64,000 nt of DNA. Origin: an uncultured Flavobacteriales bacterium (GTDB lineage: Bacteria; Bacteroidota; Bacteroidia; Flavobacteriales; BACL11). Below, in pieces: positions 18,910 through 28,375 of the stretch (its first letter is position 1; every line of letters begins with the position of its first letter). The stretch is taken from contig CASIBH010000007.1 in NCBI GenBank assembly GCA_949372805.1, positions 17,602 through 81,601 of the forward strand. The letters are read 5' to 3'. The notes beneath the pieces are model-generated. The model ran no database searches, had not been told where the DNA came from, and worked only from the letters and a program-made list of their open reading frames with translations. Both the position numbers and the translations under genes were made by a program.

Positions 18910-20315
18910 ATGTCTAAAGTTTTTCGTGATGAAAAAGAAAGAAGAATACTAAGTATAACTAACCAAAACAAAAGGATTAAAAAGTCAATTATATATTTAG
19001 AAAAAAATGAAGAGAAAGTTGGATTTTTATAATGAAACTCTTTAACAGATCTAAAAAAATCATTACTTGCTTTCCAGCCTCTTTGACCAGTTTTGGAGCC
19101 TCCAAATGCATACTCATCATTTAAAGACTTAATAAATACTCTTCTATATTTTTCAGCTTGAGCTAAAAAATCTAAATGGTGATACATATCAGTTCCAGAT
19201 AATCCCATACTTAGATTTTGTAAAGAAATAAAAGGGTTGAAAACACCACTAATTTGATAAATATATTTTTGTGCTTTGAGCTGATTATATAAACTTCCAA
19301 AATGTTTATCCCATACTTTATTTCCATATTCTTCATCTGCTTGCATGAGTATACCGGAAAAATTAATTGGCAAATCTTCTAGTTTATCTACATTATACTG
19401 TTCAAGAGTAGCTTTTTCTAAAGCCTGTCTTCGATCACCACGAGGATTATGGCCGTCAATACCTTTTGACCTATCGTCTGCCATTGATTCTTTAAAATCA
19501 ATACGTGTAGGAAGTGGATTAATTTCCTCAGCTGTTTTACCAATTATTGATGGTAAAAAGATAGTCCAAACTACCCATATTAAAATAGTTATAGACAAAG
19601 CTGCTGTACTATTTTTAAAAACCACAGATAACAAAACAGTAAGATTAACTATAATGAAAAAGTAAATAGCATAAGTTGAAAACAATAGCATAAGTCTTAA
19701 CAAAGTATCTGAACTTAATTGAGTGCCATTAAATATAAACTGAACTATAATAGATGTTATTAATAAAATTATTCCAATTACCCAAATACTAAAAACTTTA
19801 GAAAAAACTATTTTTCTCAAACTAGCCCCTTGAATAAGTAATAGTTTTAGTCTTCCATTACTTCTTTCTGAAGTGTAACTATTAAAAGCAAAGAAGATTA
19901 AAAATAGTGGAATAATAAATTGAAAAATTAAGGCAGGCTTCAACTTTCCAAATTTAGAAATAAGTAAAGATTGGGAAGCTTCTGAAAAAACTACATCATT
20001 TTGTTTATGCCCCTCCAATCTAAGAACATTACCAGTAACTGAATTAATTCCTTCATCAATACTGTTTAAGATAGAAGTCGATTTAAAGGCATAACTACCA
20101 AAATGTGCAGCACTATGAGGATTTGACGGCTCCATTTCATCCCATTGTTTTCTGATATGTTCCTTAGCAATTTTTTGGGTTTCAACTTGTTTTTCATTTT
20201 GAATAATTCCAAATAATGTAACTCCACACAGTGAAATTAAAAAGAATAGACTTAAAAAAATAAATAATTTATTTCTCAAAAACCCCTTCCATTCATTTAC
20301 TAAAATATTTATCAT
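18906..20315 (-). CDS. ABC-2-type permease, DUF3526-like (first subunit)
   Basis: 469 residues. The first helix is at about 17-37, followed by an extracytoplasmic domain (about 40-140) with NPHSAAHFGSYAF, then helices at about 145-165, 175-200, 210-235 and 240-260, a second extracytoplasmic region (about 265-430) and a last helix at about 440-460. Permeases of this type pair with one ATPase and usually export or extract substrates rather than import them. It lies 10 bases after the ATPase gene and overlaps the second permease. The pairing with a Fur/Zur-family regulator is the main clue to function. Confidence 0.78.
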   Translation of the reverse strand: MINILVNEWKGFLRNKLFIFLSLFFLISLCGVTLFGIIQNEKQVETQKIAKEHIRKQWDEMEPSNPHSAAHFGSYAFKSTSILNSIDEGINSVTGNVLRLEGHKQNDVVFSEASQSLLISKFGKLKPALIFQFIIPLFLIFFAFNSYTSERSNGRLKLLLIQGASLRKIVFSKVFSIWVIGIILLITSIIVQFIFNGTQLSSDTLLRLMLLFSTYAIYFFIIVNLTVLLSVVFKNSTAALSITILIWVVWTIFLPSIIGKTAEEINPLPTRIDFKESMADDRSKGIDGHNPRGDRRQALEKATLEQYNVDKLEDLPINFSGILMQADEEYGNKVWDKHFGSLYNQLKAQKYIYQISGVFNPFISLQNLSMGLSGTDMYHHLDFLAQAEKYRRVFIKSLNDEYAFGGSKTGQRGWKASNDFFRSVKEFHYKNPTFSSFFSKYIIDFLILLFWLVILSILLSFSSRKTLDI

Positions 20316-20325
20316 AAACTAAAAA

Positions 20326-21021
20326 TTAATTTTTCATAAAATTTATATAAATCTCTTCAAGCTGATTGGAACTAACATCTTTAGAAAGAATTTCATTAAC
20401 TAACTTACCTTTCTTTAAAATACCAATTTTATTACATGTTTCTCGCACTCTAAATATATCATGAGATGCCATTAAAATTGTAGCACCTTTTGAAGCTAAC
20501 TTCTTTAAAATTTCAGATAATTCATTGCTTGCTAAAGGATCTAATCCACTTGCTGGTTCATCTAATAAATAAATACTTGCATCTTTTGCTAAGGCAATAG
20601 CGATACCAACTTTCTGACGCATACCTTTAGAGTATTCAGAAGTTGACTTATTGTGTGCATCAAGTTCTAAGCCACACTCAGACAGCAATTCCTCTAATTC
20701 TTCAGTTTTATATTTTAGATTAGCAATTTTACAGAAGTAATCTAAATTTTCAAGTCCACTTAAATATGGATATAGATTGACATTTTCAGGAATATATCCA
20801 ATTTGCTCCTTTTTATTATTTAAGTTATTTTGAGAATCAAATACTTCAATAGATCCACTATCTGCTTGTAAAAATCCCAAAAGTAAATTCATTGTGGTTG
20901 ATTTCCCTGCTCCATTAGCTCCTAAAAGACCATAGATCTCACCTGGCTTAACCTCTAAACAAAGATTGTCTAGAGCTTTATTTTGATTAAAAGATTTGTG
21001 AATATTGTTTAATTTTATCAT
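20326..21021 (-). CDS. ABC transporter ATP-binding protein
   Basis: 231 residues from the ATG at 21021. A longer frame begins at 21081, but its first 20 codons overlap the regulator gene and the canonical start MIKLNNIHKSF lies here. Walker A is GANGAGKS (34-41), the signature is YSKGMRQKVG, Walker B is IYLLDEPASGLDP, and the switch His is in MASHDIF. It energises the two ABC-2 permeases downstream. It is 19 bases after the Fur-family gene, so repressor and transporter are probably one transcript. Confidence 0.92.
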   Translation of the reverse strand: MIKLNNIHKSFNQNKALDNLCLEVKPGEIYGLLGANGAGKSTTMNLLLGFLQADSGSIEVFDSQNNLNNKKEQIGYIPENVNLYPYLSGLENLDYFCKIANLKYKTEELEELLSECGLELDAHNKSTSEYSKGMRQKVGIAIALAKDASIYLLDEPASGLDPLASNELSEILKKLASKGATILMASHDIFRVRETCNKIGILKKGKLVNEILSKDVSSNQLEEIYINFMKN

Positions 21022-21040
21022 ATAATTTATATTAAATAGT

Positions 21041-21487
21041 CTAAGAATAACTTTGCTGACAATCAATACAGCTGCCTTCAAGAATAATTTTAAGATTGTT
21101 GATTACGAAACCTTTACACTCATTTACTATTGGTATTTTAAAATCATTAATACAATACGTTTCATTACAATTAGAACATAATAAATGAGCATGATTGTGC
21201 AAATGTTTTGAAGAACTACATTCACTTGGGCATAAAGCATACCTAATTAAATTAGCCTTGTCGGGAACCTTATGAATCAAGCCATTTTTTTCAAAAGCAT
21301 TTAAAGCTCTATAAACAGAGACTTTATCTACTGGATGAGATATATTACTAATAATCTCTTCAACAGATAAAGAATGTTTGGATCGGTAGAAAAATTCAAT
21401 TAAAATTTTTCTAAATGATGTTTTACTCAAAGCATGTTGAGATAAGATCATCCCAAAATCAATATTTTCCTTGTCAATTAATATCAT
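21041..21487 (-). CDS. Fur-family metal-dependent repressor (Zur-like)
   Basis: 148 residues with an N-terminal winged helix (about 15-85) and a metal-binding dimerisation domain. The HLHNHAHLLC stretch and two CxxC pairs (CSNC and CIDC near the end) match the regulatory and structural zinc sites of Fur/Zur proteins. It is divergent from a MerC-like gene, with a 13-bp palindrome between them, and is followed by an ABC exporter. Zinc is my preferred co-repressor from the context and the Cys/His-rich sensor region, but Fur or PerR specificity cannot be excluded. Confidence 0.85.
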   Translation of the reverse strand: MILIDKENIDFGMILSQHALSKTSFRKILIEFFYRSKHSLSVEEIISNISHPVDKVSVYRALNAFEKNGLIHKVPDKANLIRYALCPSECSSSKHLHNHAHLLCSNCNETYCINDFKIPIVNECKGFVINNLKIILEGSCIDCQQSYS

Positions 21488-21509
21488 TTTTCAAAAATAA
21501 TAAAATTAC

Positions 21510-21522
21510 GCAAATCAGTTGC
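21510..21522. promoter_or_regulatory. Candidate Fur/Zur operator
   Basis: GCAAATCAGTTGC is a palindrome with five of six base pairs matching around a central C. It lies between the divergent regulator and MerC-like genes, 10 bases before the MerC -7 box and 22 bases before the regulator start, so binding could silence both. Confidence 0.5.
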
Positions 21523-21532
21523 ATTTATTATA

Positions 21533-21540
21533 TATATTTG
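21533..21540 (+). promoter_or_regulatory. -7 box for the MerC-like gene
   Basis: TATATTTG matches TAnnTTTG and ends 22 bases before the GTG start at 21563. The candidate operator lies immediately upstream. Confidence 0.5.
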
Positions 21541-21562
21541 TGAAAAATTATAAAAAAATTCT

Positions 21563-21961
21563 GTGAAAAATATTTCATATTCGTTAGATAATGTTGGTAT
21601 AGTAGCTAGTTCGTTATGTATGATACATTGTATTGGAACCCCTTTTTTATTTATTGCTAAGGCATGTACATCATCTTGTTGCTCAGAAGCTCCATTATGG
21701 TGGCAAACAATTGATTATTTATTTTTAATAATTTCATTTGTAGCTATTTATTTTGTCACTAAAAAAACAAGTTTGATCTGGATAAAAATAGCTTTTTGGG
21801 CCTCATGGTTTATCTTATTTATAACTATATTGAATCATACATTTACAATTTTTGAAGCTCCTAAAAACTTTATATATATTCCTGCAGCAGCTATAATTAT
21901 TTTACATTTTTATAATTTGAGATTTTGTGAATGCTCAGAAGATGGTTGTTGTGTAGACTAA
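21563..21961 (+). CDS. MerC-domain membrane protein
   Basis: 132 residues starting at GTG 21563; no in-frame ATG precedes it. Four membrane helices (about 8-28, 48-66, 72-90, 97-115) and a Cys-rich first half, with LCMIHCIGTPF and ACTSSCCSEA, match the MerC family first known from mercury uptake. A Cys/Glu-rich C-terminal tail (CECSEDGCC) adds further metal ligands. In Flavobacteriia MerC-like proteins often sit beside Fur/Zur regulators and are more likely general metal carriers. No merA or merR is present here, so mercury resistance is not supported. Confidence 0.8.
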   Translation: MKNISYSLDNVGIVASSLCMIHCIGTPFLFIAKACTSSCCSEAPLWWQTIDYLFLIISFVAIYFVTKKTSLIWIKIAFWASWFILFITILNHTFTIFEAPKNFIYIPAAAIIILHFYNLRFCECSEDGCCVD

Positions 21962-22107
21962 ATAAATATTAGATAATCAATGTTTAAGACAAAGAAATAA
22001 TTATCTGCAAATCAACATATCTAGAAATTATAATGTACCAATTCATAAAACCAAAACAACAATTGGGTTTTACTATCTTAGCAATATAAATTAACTTCTT
22101 ACTTATT

Positions 22108-25100
22108 ATGAAATCACTAAAATATATCTATATATTAATACTTTGTATTACAACTTCTTCAACCAATATTTTTGCTGAAGAAAAGAAAAAAACTAATCAA
22201 GAGAAAAAAGATAATAGCACAATATACTCTGGATTAAAGTTTAGAAGTATAGGACCCGCACTCATGTCAGGAAGAATATCTGATATTGTGATTCATCCAG
22301 AAAACGAGAATTTGTGGTACGTTACAGCAGGCTCTGGGGGAGTGTGGAAAACAGAAAATTCAGGTACAACATGGGAATCAATTTTTGATGGTCAAAAAAG
22401 TTACTCAATTGGATGTATTTCTTTAGATCCACAGGATCCAAATATTATTTGGGTAGGCACTGGAGAAAATGTTGGAGGTAGACATGTAGCTTATGGAGAT
22501 GGTGTTTATAAAAGTGAAGATGCTGGCAAAACATGGAAAAACATGGGTTTAAAAAAATCTGAGCACCTTTCTAAAATCGTAATCCATCCAAAGAATTCAA
22601 ATATAATTTGGATAGCCTCTCAAGGACCTTTATGGAGTAAAGGTGGAGAGAGAGGTATTTACAAATCCATAGATGGAGGGAAATCCTGGACTCAAACTCT
22701 TGGAGATAATGAGTGGATTGGAGCAACTGATTTATTAATTGATACAAGAGACTCTGATATATTATATGCCGCAACATGGCAAAGACATAGGACTGTAGCT
22801 GGATATTTAGGTGGTGGCCCAGGAAGTGCAATTTATAAATCTAATAATGGAGGAGATAGTTGGGTTAAACTTAAAAGTGGTCTACCAATAAGTAATATGG
22901 GTAAAATTGGTTTAGTTCTTTCTCCTCAAAATCCAGATGTAATTTATGCAGCAATTGAATTGGATCGTAGAACAGGTGGTGTATATAAAAGTTCAAACAA
23001 AGGAGCAAGCTGGACTAAGATGAGTGATGCAGTAGCGGGGGGAACAGGGCCTCATTATTATCAAGAGCTATATGCTTCTCCGCACAATTTTGATGAATTA
23101 TATCTTGCAGATAATTATATGCAAGTTTCATATAATGGTGGAAAGACATTTAGTCGTATGAATGAAACTGAAAAGCATGTAGATAATCATGCTGTAGCAT
23201 TTAAAAAGAGTGATAAAAATTATTTGCTAGTAGGTTGTGACGGAGGATTATACGAAAGCTTTGATAATACTAAAAATTGGAAATTTATTGATAATTTACC
23301 GTTAACTCAATTTTATAAAATTGCTGTTGATGATAGTAAACCATTTTATAATGTATATGGTGGAACACAAGATAACAATACACAAGGAGCGCCATCAAGA
23401 ACTGATAATATTCATGGTATTAGAAACTCAGACTGGTTTATTGTACTTGGTGGGGATGGTCACCAACCAGCAACTGAGCCAGAAAATCCAAATATTGTTT
23501 ATGCACAATGGCAAAGAGGAAATTTAAATAGGCATGACAGAACAACTGGAGAGAATACAAATATTAAACCCCAACCTGAACTTGGAGAAAAAACAGAGAG
23601 ATTTAACTGGGACGCACCAATCTTAGTTAGCCCTCACAATCCTAAAAAATTATATTTTGCCTCTCAAAGAGTTTGGAAATCAGATGATAGAGGCGATTCT
23701 TGGGAAACAATTTCTGAAGATCTTACGAATAATATTCCAAGACTATCAACGCCTTTTTACGAATCAAAACAAAAATGGAATAATGCCTGGGATGTACGTG
23801 CAATGTCAAACTATAGCACTATAACATCTCTATCTGAATCTCCAATTCAGGAAGGTCTCATTTATGCTGGCACAGATGATGGTATTATTCAAGTAACAGA
23901 AAATGGAGGAGAAACATGGCAAAAAATTAACTTTAAAAAAATGATTGGCCTACCAGAAACTGCATTTGTAAATGATATTAAAGCAGATCTATATAATAAA
24001 AATACTGTATATGCAGTATTTGACAATCATAAGTTTGGGGATTATACCCCTTATATTTATAAGAGTAAAAATAAAGGCTTTACATGGCAAAAGATGTCTA
24101 ATAATCTACCGGAGAAAACAATTCTATGGAGAATAGTGCAAGATCACATAAATAGTAATTTATTTTTTTTAGGCACTGAATTTGGAGTATATTTCTCTAA
24201 TAATGGGGGAAAAGAATGGATTAAACTTAATGGAGGAATGCCAAATATATCAGTTAGAGATATTGCAATACAAAAAAGAGAAAATGATCTTGTACTAGGG
24301 ACTTTCGGAAGAGGAATCTATATTTTAGATGATTACTCAGCATTAAGAACATTTAACAATAGAGAGGATAAGCCTAAACTATTTTCACCTAGAAACAGCT
24401 ATTGGTATAAACAAAAAAGAATATTAGGAGGAAGTAAAAAAGCATCCCAGGGTGACAATTATTTCATAGCAGAAAATCCTCCATTTGGGGTAGAATTCAC
24501 ATATTATCTTAACGAAGAAATTCTCTCACAAAAGAAAATTAGAGAAAAGAAAGAAAAAAAAGCTGAAGAAGAAAATGAAATAATTGAGATTCCGGATTGG
24601 AAAATTTTAGAGACTGAAGAAAAAGAAATTAATCCAGCAATATGGGTATTCATTTATTCTGAAAATAATATAATTAGAAAGGTTAAAGCAAAAAATAAAA
24701 AGGGATTTAGTAGAGTAAGCTGGAATCTTTCATCAGAATCAAAATCTTTAATTTCATCAGAAAATTTTAATAATGATGAATCGGGATACATGGTAAATCC
24801 AGGAAAATATTCCGCAAAACTTTTTAAACAAGTTGCAGGAGAATTTATTTCTATTTCAGAAAAAATAACTTTTAATGTAGAGCAATTAAATAAGAGTTCA
24901 ATCAGAGGTAACCCGATTGCTATAACATCAGAATTTAACGATAAGATTTATAATTTAAGAGATAATGCAAATGATTTATCTAATAACATTAAAGATTTAA
25001 AAACTAAAATCAGTGTTATGCTAAAGGCATATGAAAGAGCTACATCACTTAATAAAAACTTACATATTTCTCTATTAAATAATAGAACTAAAATTTTAGA

Positions 25101-25362
25101 CCTTCAAGAGAAGCTTGGGGGAAGTAAAGTACGTAAAGAAATTGGAGAAGAAAATGAATACCCATCTATGTGGTCATATCTATGGTCAGCAAGTAGTGGT
25201 TCAAACTCAACATATGGCCCAACAAAAACGCATAAAGAAAGTTTAGAAAGTGCCAATAAAATATTCTTTGAGCTTAAAAATAATTTCAAAAATATTGAAA
25301 AGGATATTAAACCACTTGAAGAGCAGTTAAATAAAATTGGAGCGCCAAAAATTAAAAAATAA
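22108..25362 (+). CDS. Large secreted Asp-box (BNR/VPS10-like) repeat protein
   Basis: 1084 residues with a signal peptide (about 1-24). At least nine Asp-box turns of the form S/T-x-D/N-x-G-x-x-W are visible, among them TENSGTTW (82-89), SEDAGKTW, SIDGGKSW, SNNGGDSW, SSNKGASW, SDDRGDSW, TENGGETW, SKNKGFTW and SNNGGKEW. They imply one or two beta-propellers of the sortilin/BNR class in the first 750 residues. The rest contains a Lys/Glu-rich linker (about 805-840) and a helical C-terminal region (about 940-1084). Databases often call such proteins glycosyl hydrolases, but I see no catalytic signature. No T9SS sorting domain is evident. The nitroreductase gene follows after 2 bases. Confidence 0.8.
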   Translation: MKSLKYIYILILCITTSSTNIFAEEKKKTNQEKKDNSTIYSGLKFRSIGPALMSGRISDIVIHPENENLWYVTAGSGGVWKTENSGTTWESIFDGQKSYSIGCISLDPQDPNIIWVGTGENVGGRHVAYGDGVYKSEDAGKTWKNMGLKKSEHLSKIVIHPKNSNIIWIASQGPLWSKGGERGIYKSIDGGKSWTQTLGDNEWIGATDLLIDTRDSDILYAATWQRHRTVAGYLGGGPGSAIYKSNNGGDSWVKLKSGLPISNMGKIGLVLSPQNPDVIYAAIELDRRTGGVYKSSNKGASWTKMSDAVAGGTGPHYYQELYASPHNFDELYLADNYMQVSYNGGKTFSRMNETEKHVDNHAVAFKKSDKNYLLVGCDGGLYESFDNTKNWKFIDNLPLTQFYKIAVDDSKPFYNVYGGTQDNNTQGAPSRTDNIHGIRNSDWFIVLGGDGHQPATEPENPNIVYAQWQRGNLNRHDRTTGENTNIKPQPELGEKTERFNWDAPILVSPHNPKKLYFASQRVWKSDDRGDSWETISEDLTNNIPRLSTPFYESKQKWNNAWDVRAMSNYSTITSLSESPIQEGLIYAGTDDGIIQVTENGGETWQKINFKKMIGLPETAFVNDIKADLYNKNTVYAVFDNHKFGDYTPYIYKSKNKGFTWQKMSNNLPEKTILWRIVQDHINSNLFFLGTEFGVYFSNNGGKEWIKLNGGMPNISVRDIAIQKRENDLVLGTFGRGIYILDDYSALRTFNNREDKPKLFSPRNSYWYKQKRILGGSKKASQGDNYFIAENPPFGVEFTYYLNEEILSQKKIREKKEKKAEEENEIIEIPDWKILETEEKEINPAIWVFIYSENNIIRKVKAKNKKGFSRVSWNLSSESKSLISSENFNNDESGYMVNPGKYSAKLFKQVAGEFISISEKITFNVEQLNKSSIRGNPIAITSEFNDKIYNLRDNANDLSNNIKDLKTKISVMLKAYERATSLNKNLHISLLNNRTKILDLQEKLGGSKVRKEIGEENEYPSMWSYLWSASSGSNSTYGPTKTHKESLESANKIFFELKNNFKNIEKDIKPLEEQLNKIGAPKIKK

Positions 25363-25364
25363 AT

Positions 25365-26072
25365 ATGGATTTTTTTGAAGTTATAAAAAAACGAAGGTCG
25401 GTTAGGAAATTTACAAAAACTAAAGTCCCTGAGTCTATAATGAGAAAGTGTTTAAACGCCTCATTGCTAGCGGCTAATTCATCTAATTTACAGCCATGGG
25501 AATTCTACTGGATACGAAAGCCTATAAAAAAAGGTAAAATTGTAGAAGCTTGTTTTCATCAAAACGCAGCCAAGACAGCACAAGAGATAGTAGTTGCAGT
25601 ATCGAGAATAGATACATGGAAAAGAAATCGTGATTTAATTATTGAAGATTATAAAAAAAGTAATAAGCTAATTCCTTTAGTAAAAAAGTATTACAATCAA
25701 ATAATACCATTTGCATATTATCATGATAGATTTGGTGTTTTAGGACTAATAAAACGTATAATTTTTGTATTTATAAATATAGTAGGGTATTTTAAACCTA
25801 TAATTAGAGGGCCAATCTATAAATATCAATTATTTGAAGCAGTTAGTAAAACAACAGCCTTGGCTTGCCAAAACTTTATGATGGCACTTGTTGCAGAAGG
25901 ATTTGATTCTTGTCCAATGGAAGGGTTTGATGAAAAAAGAGTTAAAAAAATACTAAATTTAAATTGGCAATCACACGTAGTTATGATCTTTGGTGTAGGA
26001 CAAGCTAAAAAAAATGGTGTATATGGAGATCGCTTTAGGATTGATAATAAATTAGTTATAAAAGAGGTTTAA
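25365..26072 (+). CDS. Nitroreductase-family flavoprotein
   Basis: 235 residues. The N-terminal KKRRSVRKF (FMN phosphate contacts), then NSSNLQPWEFYW, and the later ALACQNFMMALVAEGFDSCPMEGFD are typical of the FMN-dependent nitroreductase fold. A hydrophobic stretch around 125-145 (LIKRIIFVFINIVGYF) is longer than in classical NfsB-like enzymes and may pack on a membrane. These enzymes reduce nitro groups, quinones or enones with NAD(P)H; the natural substrate is unknown. It starts 2 bases after the Asp-box protein. Confidence 0.87.
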   Translation: MDFFEVIKKRRSVRKFTKTKVPESIMRKCLNASLLAANSSNLQPWEFYWIRKPIKKGKIVEACFHQNAAKTAQEIVVAVSRIDTWKRNRDLIIEDYKKSNKLIPLVKKYYNQIIPFAYYHDRFGVLGLIKRIIFVFINIVGYFKPIIRGPIYKYQLFEAVSKTTALACQNFMMALVAEGFDSCPMEGFDEKRVKKILNLNWQSHVVMIFGVGQAKKNGVYGDRFRIDNKLVIKEV

Positions 26073-26082
26073 AATATATCAA

Positions 26083-26652
26083 TTAGTAATTCTCAACATA
26101 ATTTTTAAAATTACTTAAGTACGCATAACTTTTTCGCTTAATCTTGTTAGACATAAAAAATGAAGAAACTTTAGTATAGGTGTTAAATTCATACTCATGA
26201 CTTCTAAAAAAAATTGTTTTATTGTCACCCATTTTAATAAATCTATATGTAATTATATTTTTAACTGCACCAGAATTATAAATTAGAATTTTTTGATTTG
26301 GTAAATTGCTTAATATAACCTCTTCTGTTATAACAATTTTTCTAGAGACAGATTCGTTTGAATTAAAAATTGTAGTAATTTCAGCAATTGATCCAGTATT
26401 TCTTGATTTACCTTTTATAACATCATAACTAATAAACCCATCCATATAGTTCTTCATTAATGATGTGTTTTCGTGCAATTCAATTACATTTTCAATATTT
26501 GAATTGATAATAATATCCTCATGATATGACAAACTTCCTTGAAAGATAATTATATATGAAATCAATAAAATTGGAAATAATAATATTAGAAAAGGTATTT
26601 TATTAAAAACATCTCTGAATTTTACTAAAGAAATTAGCTTGTTAATCATCAT
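26083..26652 (-). CDS. Membrane-anchored SRPBCC-like protein
   Basis: 189 residues. A basic N-terminus is followed by a single membrane helix (about 20-38) and then an alpha/beta domain with the pattern of polyketide-cyclase/START-like (SRPBCC) folds: a strand with IIINSNIENVIELHENTSLMKNY is split here for brevity, then SIAEITTIF, and ending in a long helix with KRKSYAYLSNFKNYVE. I do not recognise a specific function. It converges on the nitroreductase gene and follows the M23 peptidase gene at a 44-base distance. Confidence 0.6.
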   Translation of the reverse strand: MMINKLISLVKFRDVFNKIPFLILLFPILLISYIIIFQGSLSYHEDIIINSNIENVIELHENTSLMKNYMDGFISYDVIKGKSRNTGSIAEITTIFNSNESVSRKIVITEEVILSNLPNQKILIYNSGAVKNIITYRFIKMGDNKTIFFRSHEYEFNTYTKVSSFFMSNKIKRKSYAYLSNFKNYVENY

Positions 26653-26696
26653 CTTTATTGTCTCTCTATTTCAATTAACTATATATTAATATATTT

Positions 26697-27945
26697 TTAT
26701 TTATTAAAAATTAACTTCTTCTCAACTGTCCCATCATTATACAAATAAAATAGAGTTCTATTACTAACTTCTGAAACCTCCTTTCCTAATATATTACTAA
26801 TTCTAACTAATTTTCTAACTATATTATTTTTATCTTCAATTAATACTGGAGATTGGTATTGAAATTTATGAGTGTATAGCTGACTATTAAATTCAATCTC
26901 AAACTCCCAAACACCAAATGGACCATTCAAAGGAAGTAATTTTTGCCAATAATACCATGAAGCATTAAACGTTGACGAAGACAATTGAATCCAGGAGTCC
27001 CATACAATATTATTAGGAGAAATAATTCTATAGTGAGCTGAATCTCCTAACTCTCGATCAGAATAATATGCGGCAAAAAAAACTGTATCTCCAATAATAA
27101 AATCATTTGCCATATTTGGTTCTTCATTAATACCTGGACATCCATGAATAGGCTTTGAATCGTGAGTTAATAAAGCATTAAGAACTGGTTGTCTATAATT
27201 TTGCTGACTTGACCACCAGGAAATAGAATTTAAATTATTACATGAGCCTTGAAAAGGATCAATTAAATTCCAAGCACTATCATATATTTCTAAATGTAAA
27301 TGAGGACCTGTGGAGTTACCAGAGCTAGCAACTTTACCCAATAACTCTCCCTTTGAAACAGACTGTCCTATTATTTTTGATGTTAAAGAATTCTTCTTTA
27401 AATGTCCATACCACGCAATTGAGCCATCATTATGCTGGATGTAGACTGCATTCCAAGTTCCCCCCATAGTGTTAGGACAATGATCATCATTGTGTCCGTC
27501 ATGCTTATTAATGATTATTCCATCTTCAGCAGCAATAACATCCACATAATCATTGTCATAAAGATACCATGGAAAAGGCCATGTAAATATATCTGTTCCC
27601 TTATGGCCATCATACGATCTATTTAGACAACTATAGTCTAGTATTGAGGCTAGTGATGTATCCTGATCTACAAAGTTTGATATACCAAAATAGTTATTAA
27701 AGGATAATGAGGTATCTTTTCGCAGAGGCCAAATAAATGATATAGATTGATTTTTATTTAAAATTATCTTATCGCTAAGTAATTTTAAATTCTCTTTTAT
27801 TTCATTAGAAATTATAATCCTATCTAGATTACTTAAGCATTTATCATTGTTATATAGATTATATTCCCCGCCACCACTATTAAAGTCTTGAGCAAAGATT
27901 ATTAAAGGAAAGAAAAATAATATCAAAAACTAATTTTCTCATCAT
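26697..27945 (-). pseudogene. Secreted M23 (LytM-type) metallopeptidase with probable frameshift in the signal peptide
   Basis: The body (26697-27926, 409 codons from a TTG) is an M23 endopeptidase, predicted to cut peptidoglycan cross-links. Numbered from that TTG, the zinc site is HKGTD (His108, Asp112) and HLHLE (His209, His211). The C-terminal 45 residues, with VRISNILGKEV and DGTVEKK, resemble a short T9SS-type sorting segment. The annotated frame has only a TTG start and a signal peptide without charged residues. Two ATGs at 27945 and 27942 lie in another frame. Removing one base from the five-A run at 27925-27929 joins them into MMRKLVLILFFFPLIIFAQ, an ideal signal peptide. So the gene is either frameshifted, phase-variable or misread here. 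Confidence 0.75.
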
Positions 27946-27950
27946 AAATA

Positions 27951-28364
27951 TTAATGAGGTAATTTATCTCTAAACAAGCCATAGATAAAAGTTCCAAGAA
28001 CTGAGCCTAAAATCATAATAAATACAGTTAAAAAACCATTGCCCAGTAAAACAAACATAGGCCCAGGACATGCACCTGTAACAGCCCAGCCAAGTCCAAA
28101 AATAGTTCCTCCTAAAAAATAGCGAATAAAACCAGAGGCTTTTGGTGGAAAATCAATATCAAATCCATCAATTGATTTAATGTTAAATCTTTTTATGATC
28201 TGTACATATAATACTCCCAATGCAATTGCTGAACCAATGATTCCGTACATATGAAAGGATTCAAACCTAAACATTTCATAAATCCTAAACCAGGAAATAA
28301 TTTCTGCTTTTGTCATTATAATACCAAACAATATTCCAAGCAATAAAAATTTTAAAAATTTCAT
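27951..28364 (-). CDS. YeeE/YedE-family membrane protein, DUF6691-type half
   Basis: 137 residues with four membrane helices and the conserved TGACPGPMFVLLGNG loop with its Cys. It is the smaller partner of the YeeE/YedE pair; such halves together resemble the single-chain thiosulfate importer YeeE, where conserved cysteines pass the sulfur compound along. It is the last gene of the sulfur operon, 11 bases after its partner. Confidence 0.85.
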   Translation of the reverse strand: MKFLKFLLLGILFGIIMTKAEIISWFRIYEMFRFESFHMYGIIGSAIALGVLYVQIIKRFNIKSIDGFDIDFPPKASGFIRYFLGGTIFGLGWAVTGACPGPMFVLLGNGFLTVFIMILGSVLGTFIYGLFRDKLPH

Positions 28365-28375
28365 AATATTTTATT

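Noticed and set aside
21022..21081. Longer start of the ABC ATPase
   Set aside because: It would overlap the Fur-family gene and adds 20 residues absent from the ATPase family; the ATG at 21021 fits.
21563..21961. Mercury-resistance operon
   Set aside because: Only a MerC-like protein is present. No merA, merR or merT is seen, and the neighbouring regulator is Fur/Zur-type.
22030..22075. Terminator after the MerC-like gene
   Set aside because: The possible stem AAAACC/GGTTTT has a long loop and no T-run after it.
22108..25362. Glycoside hydrolase or sialidase
   Set aside because: Asp-box repeats are abundant, but I see no catalytic arginine triad or FRIP-like motif; the repeats alone do not imply activity.
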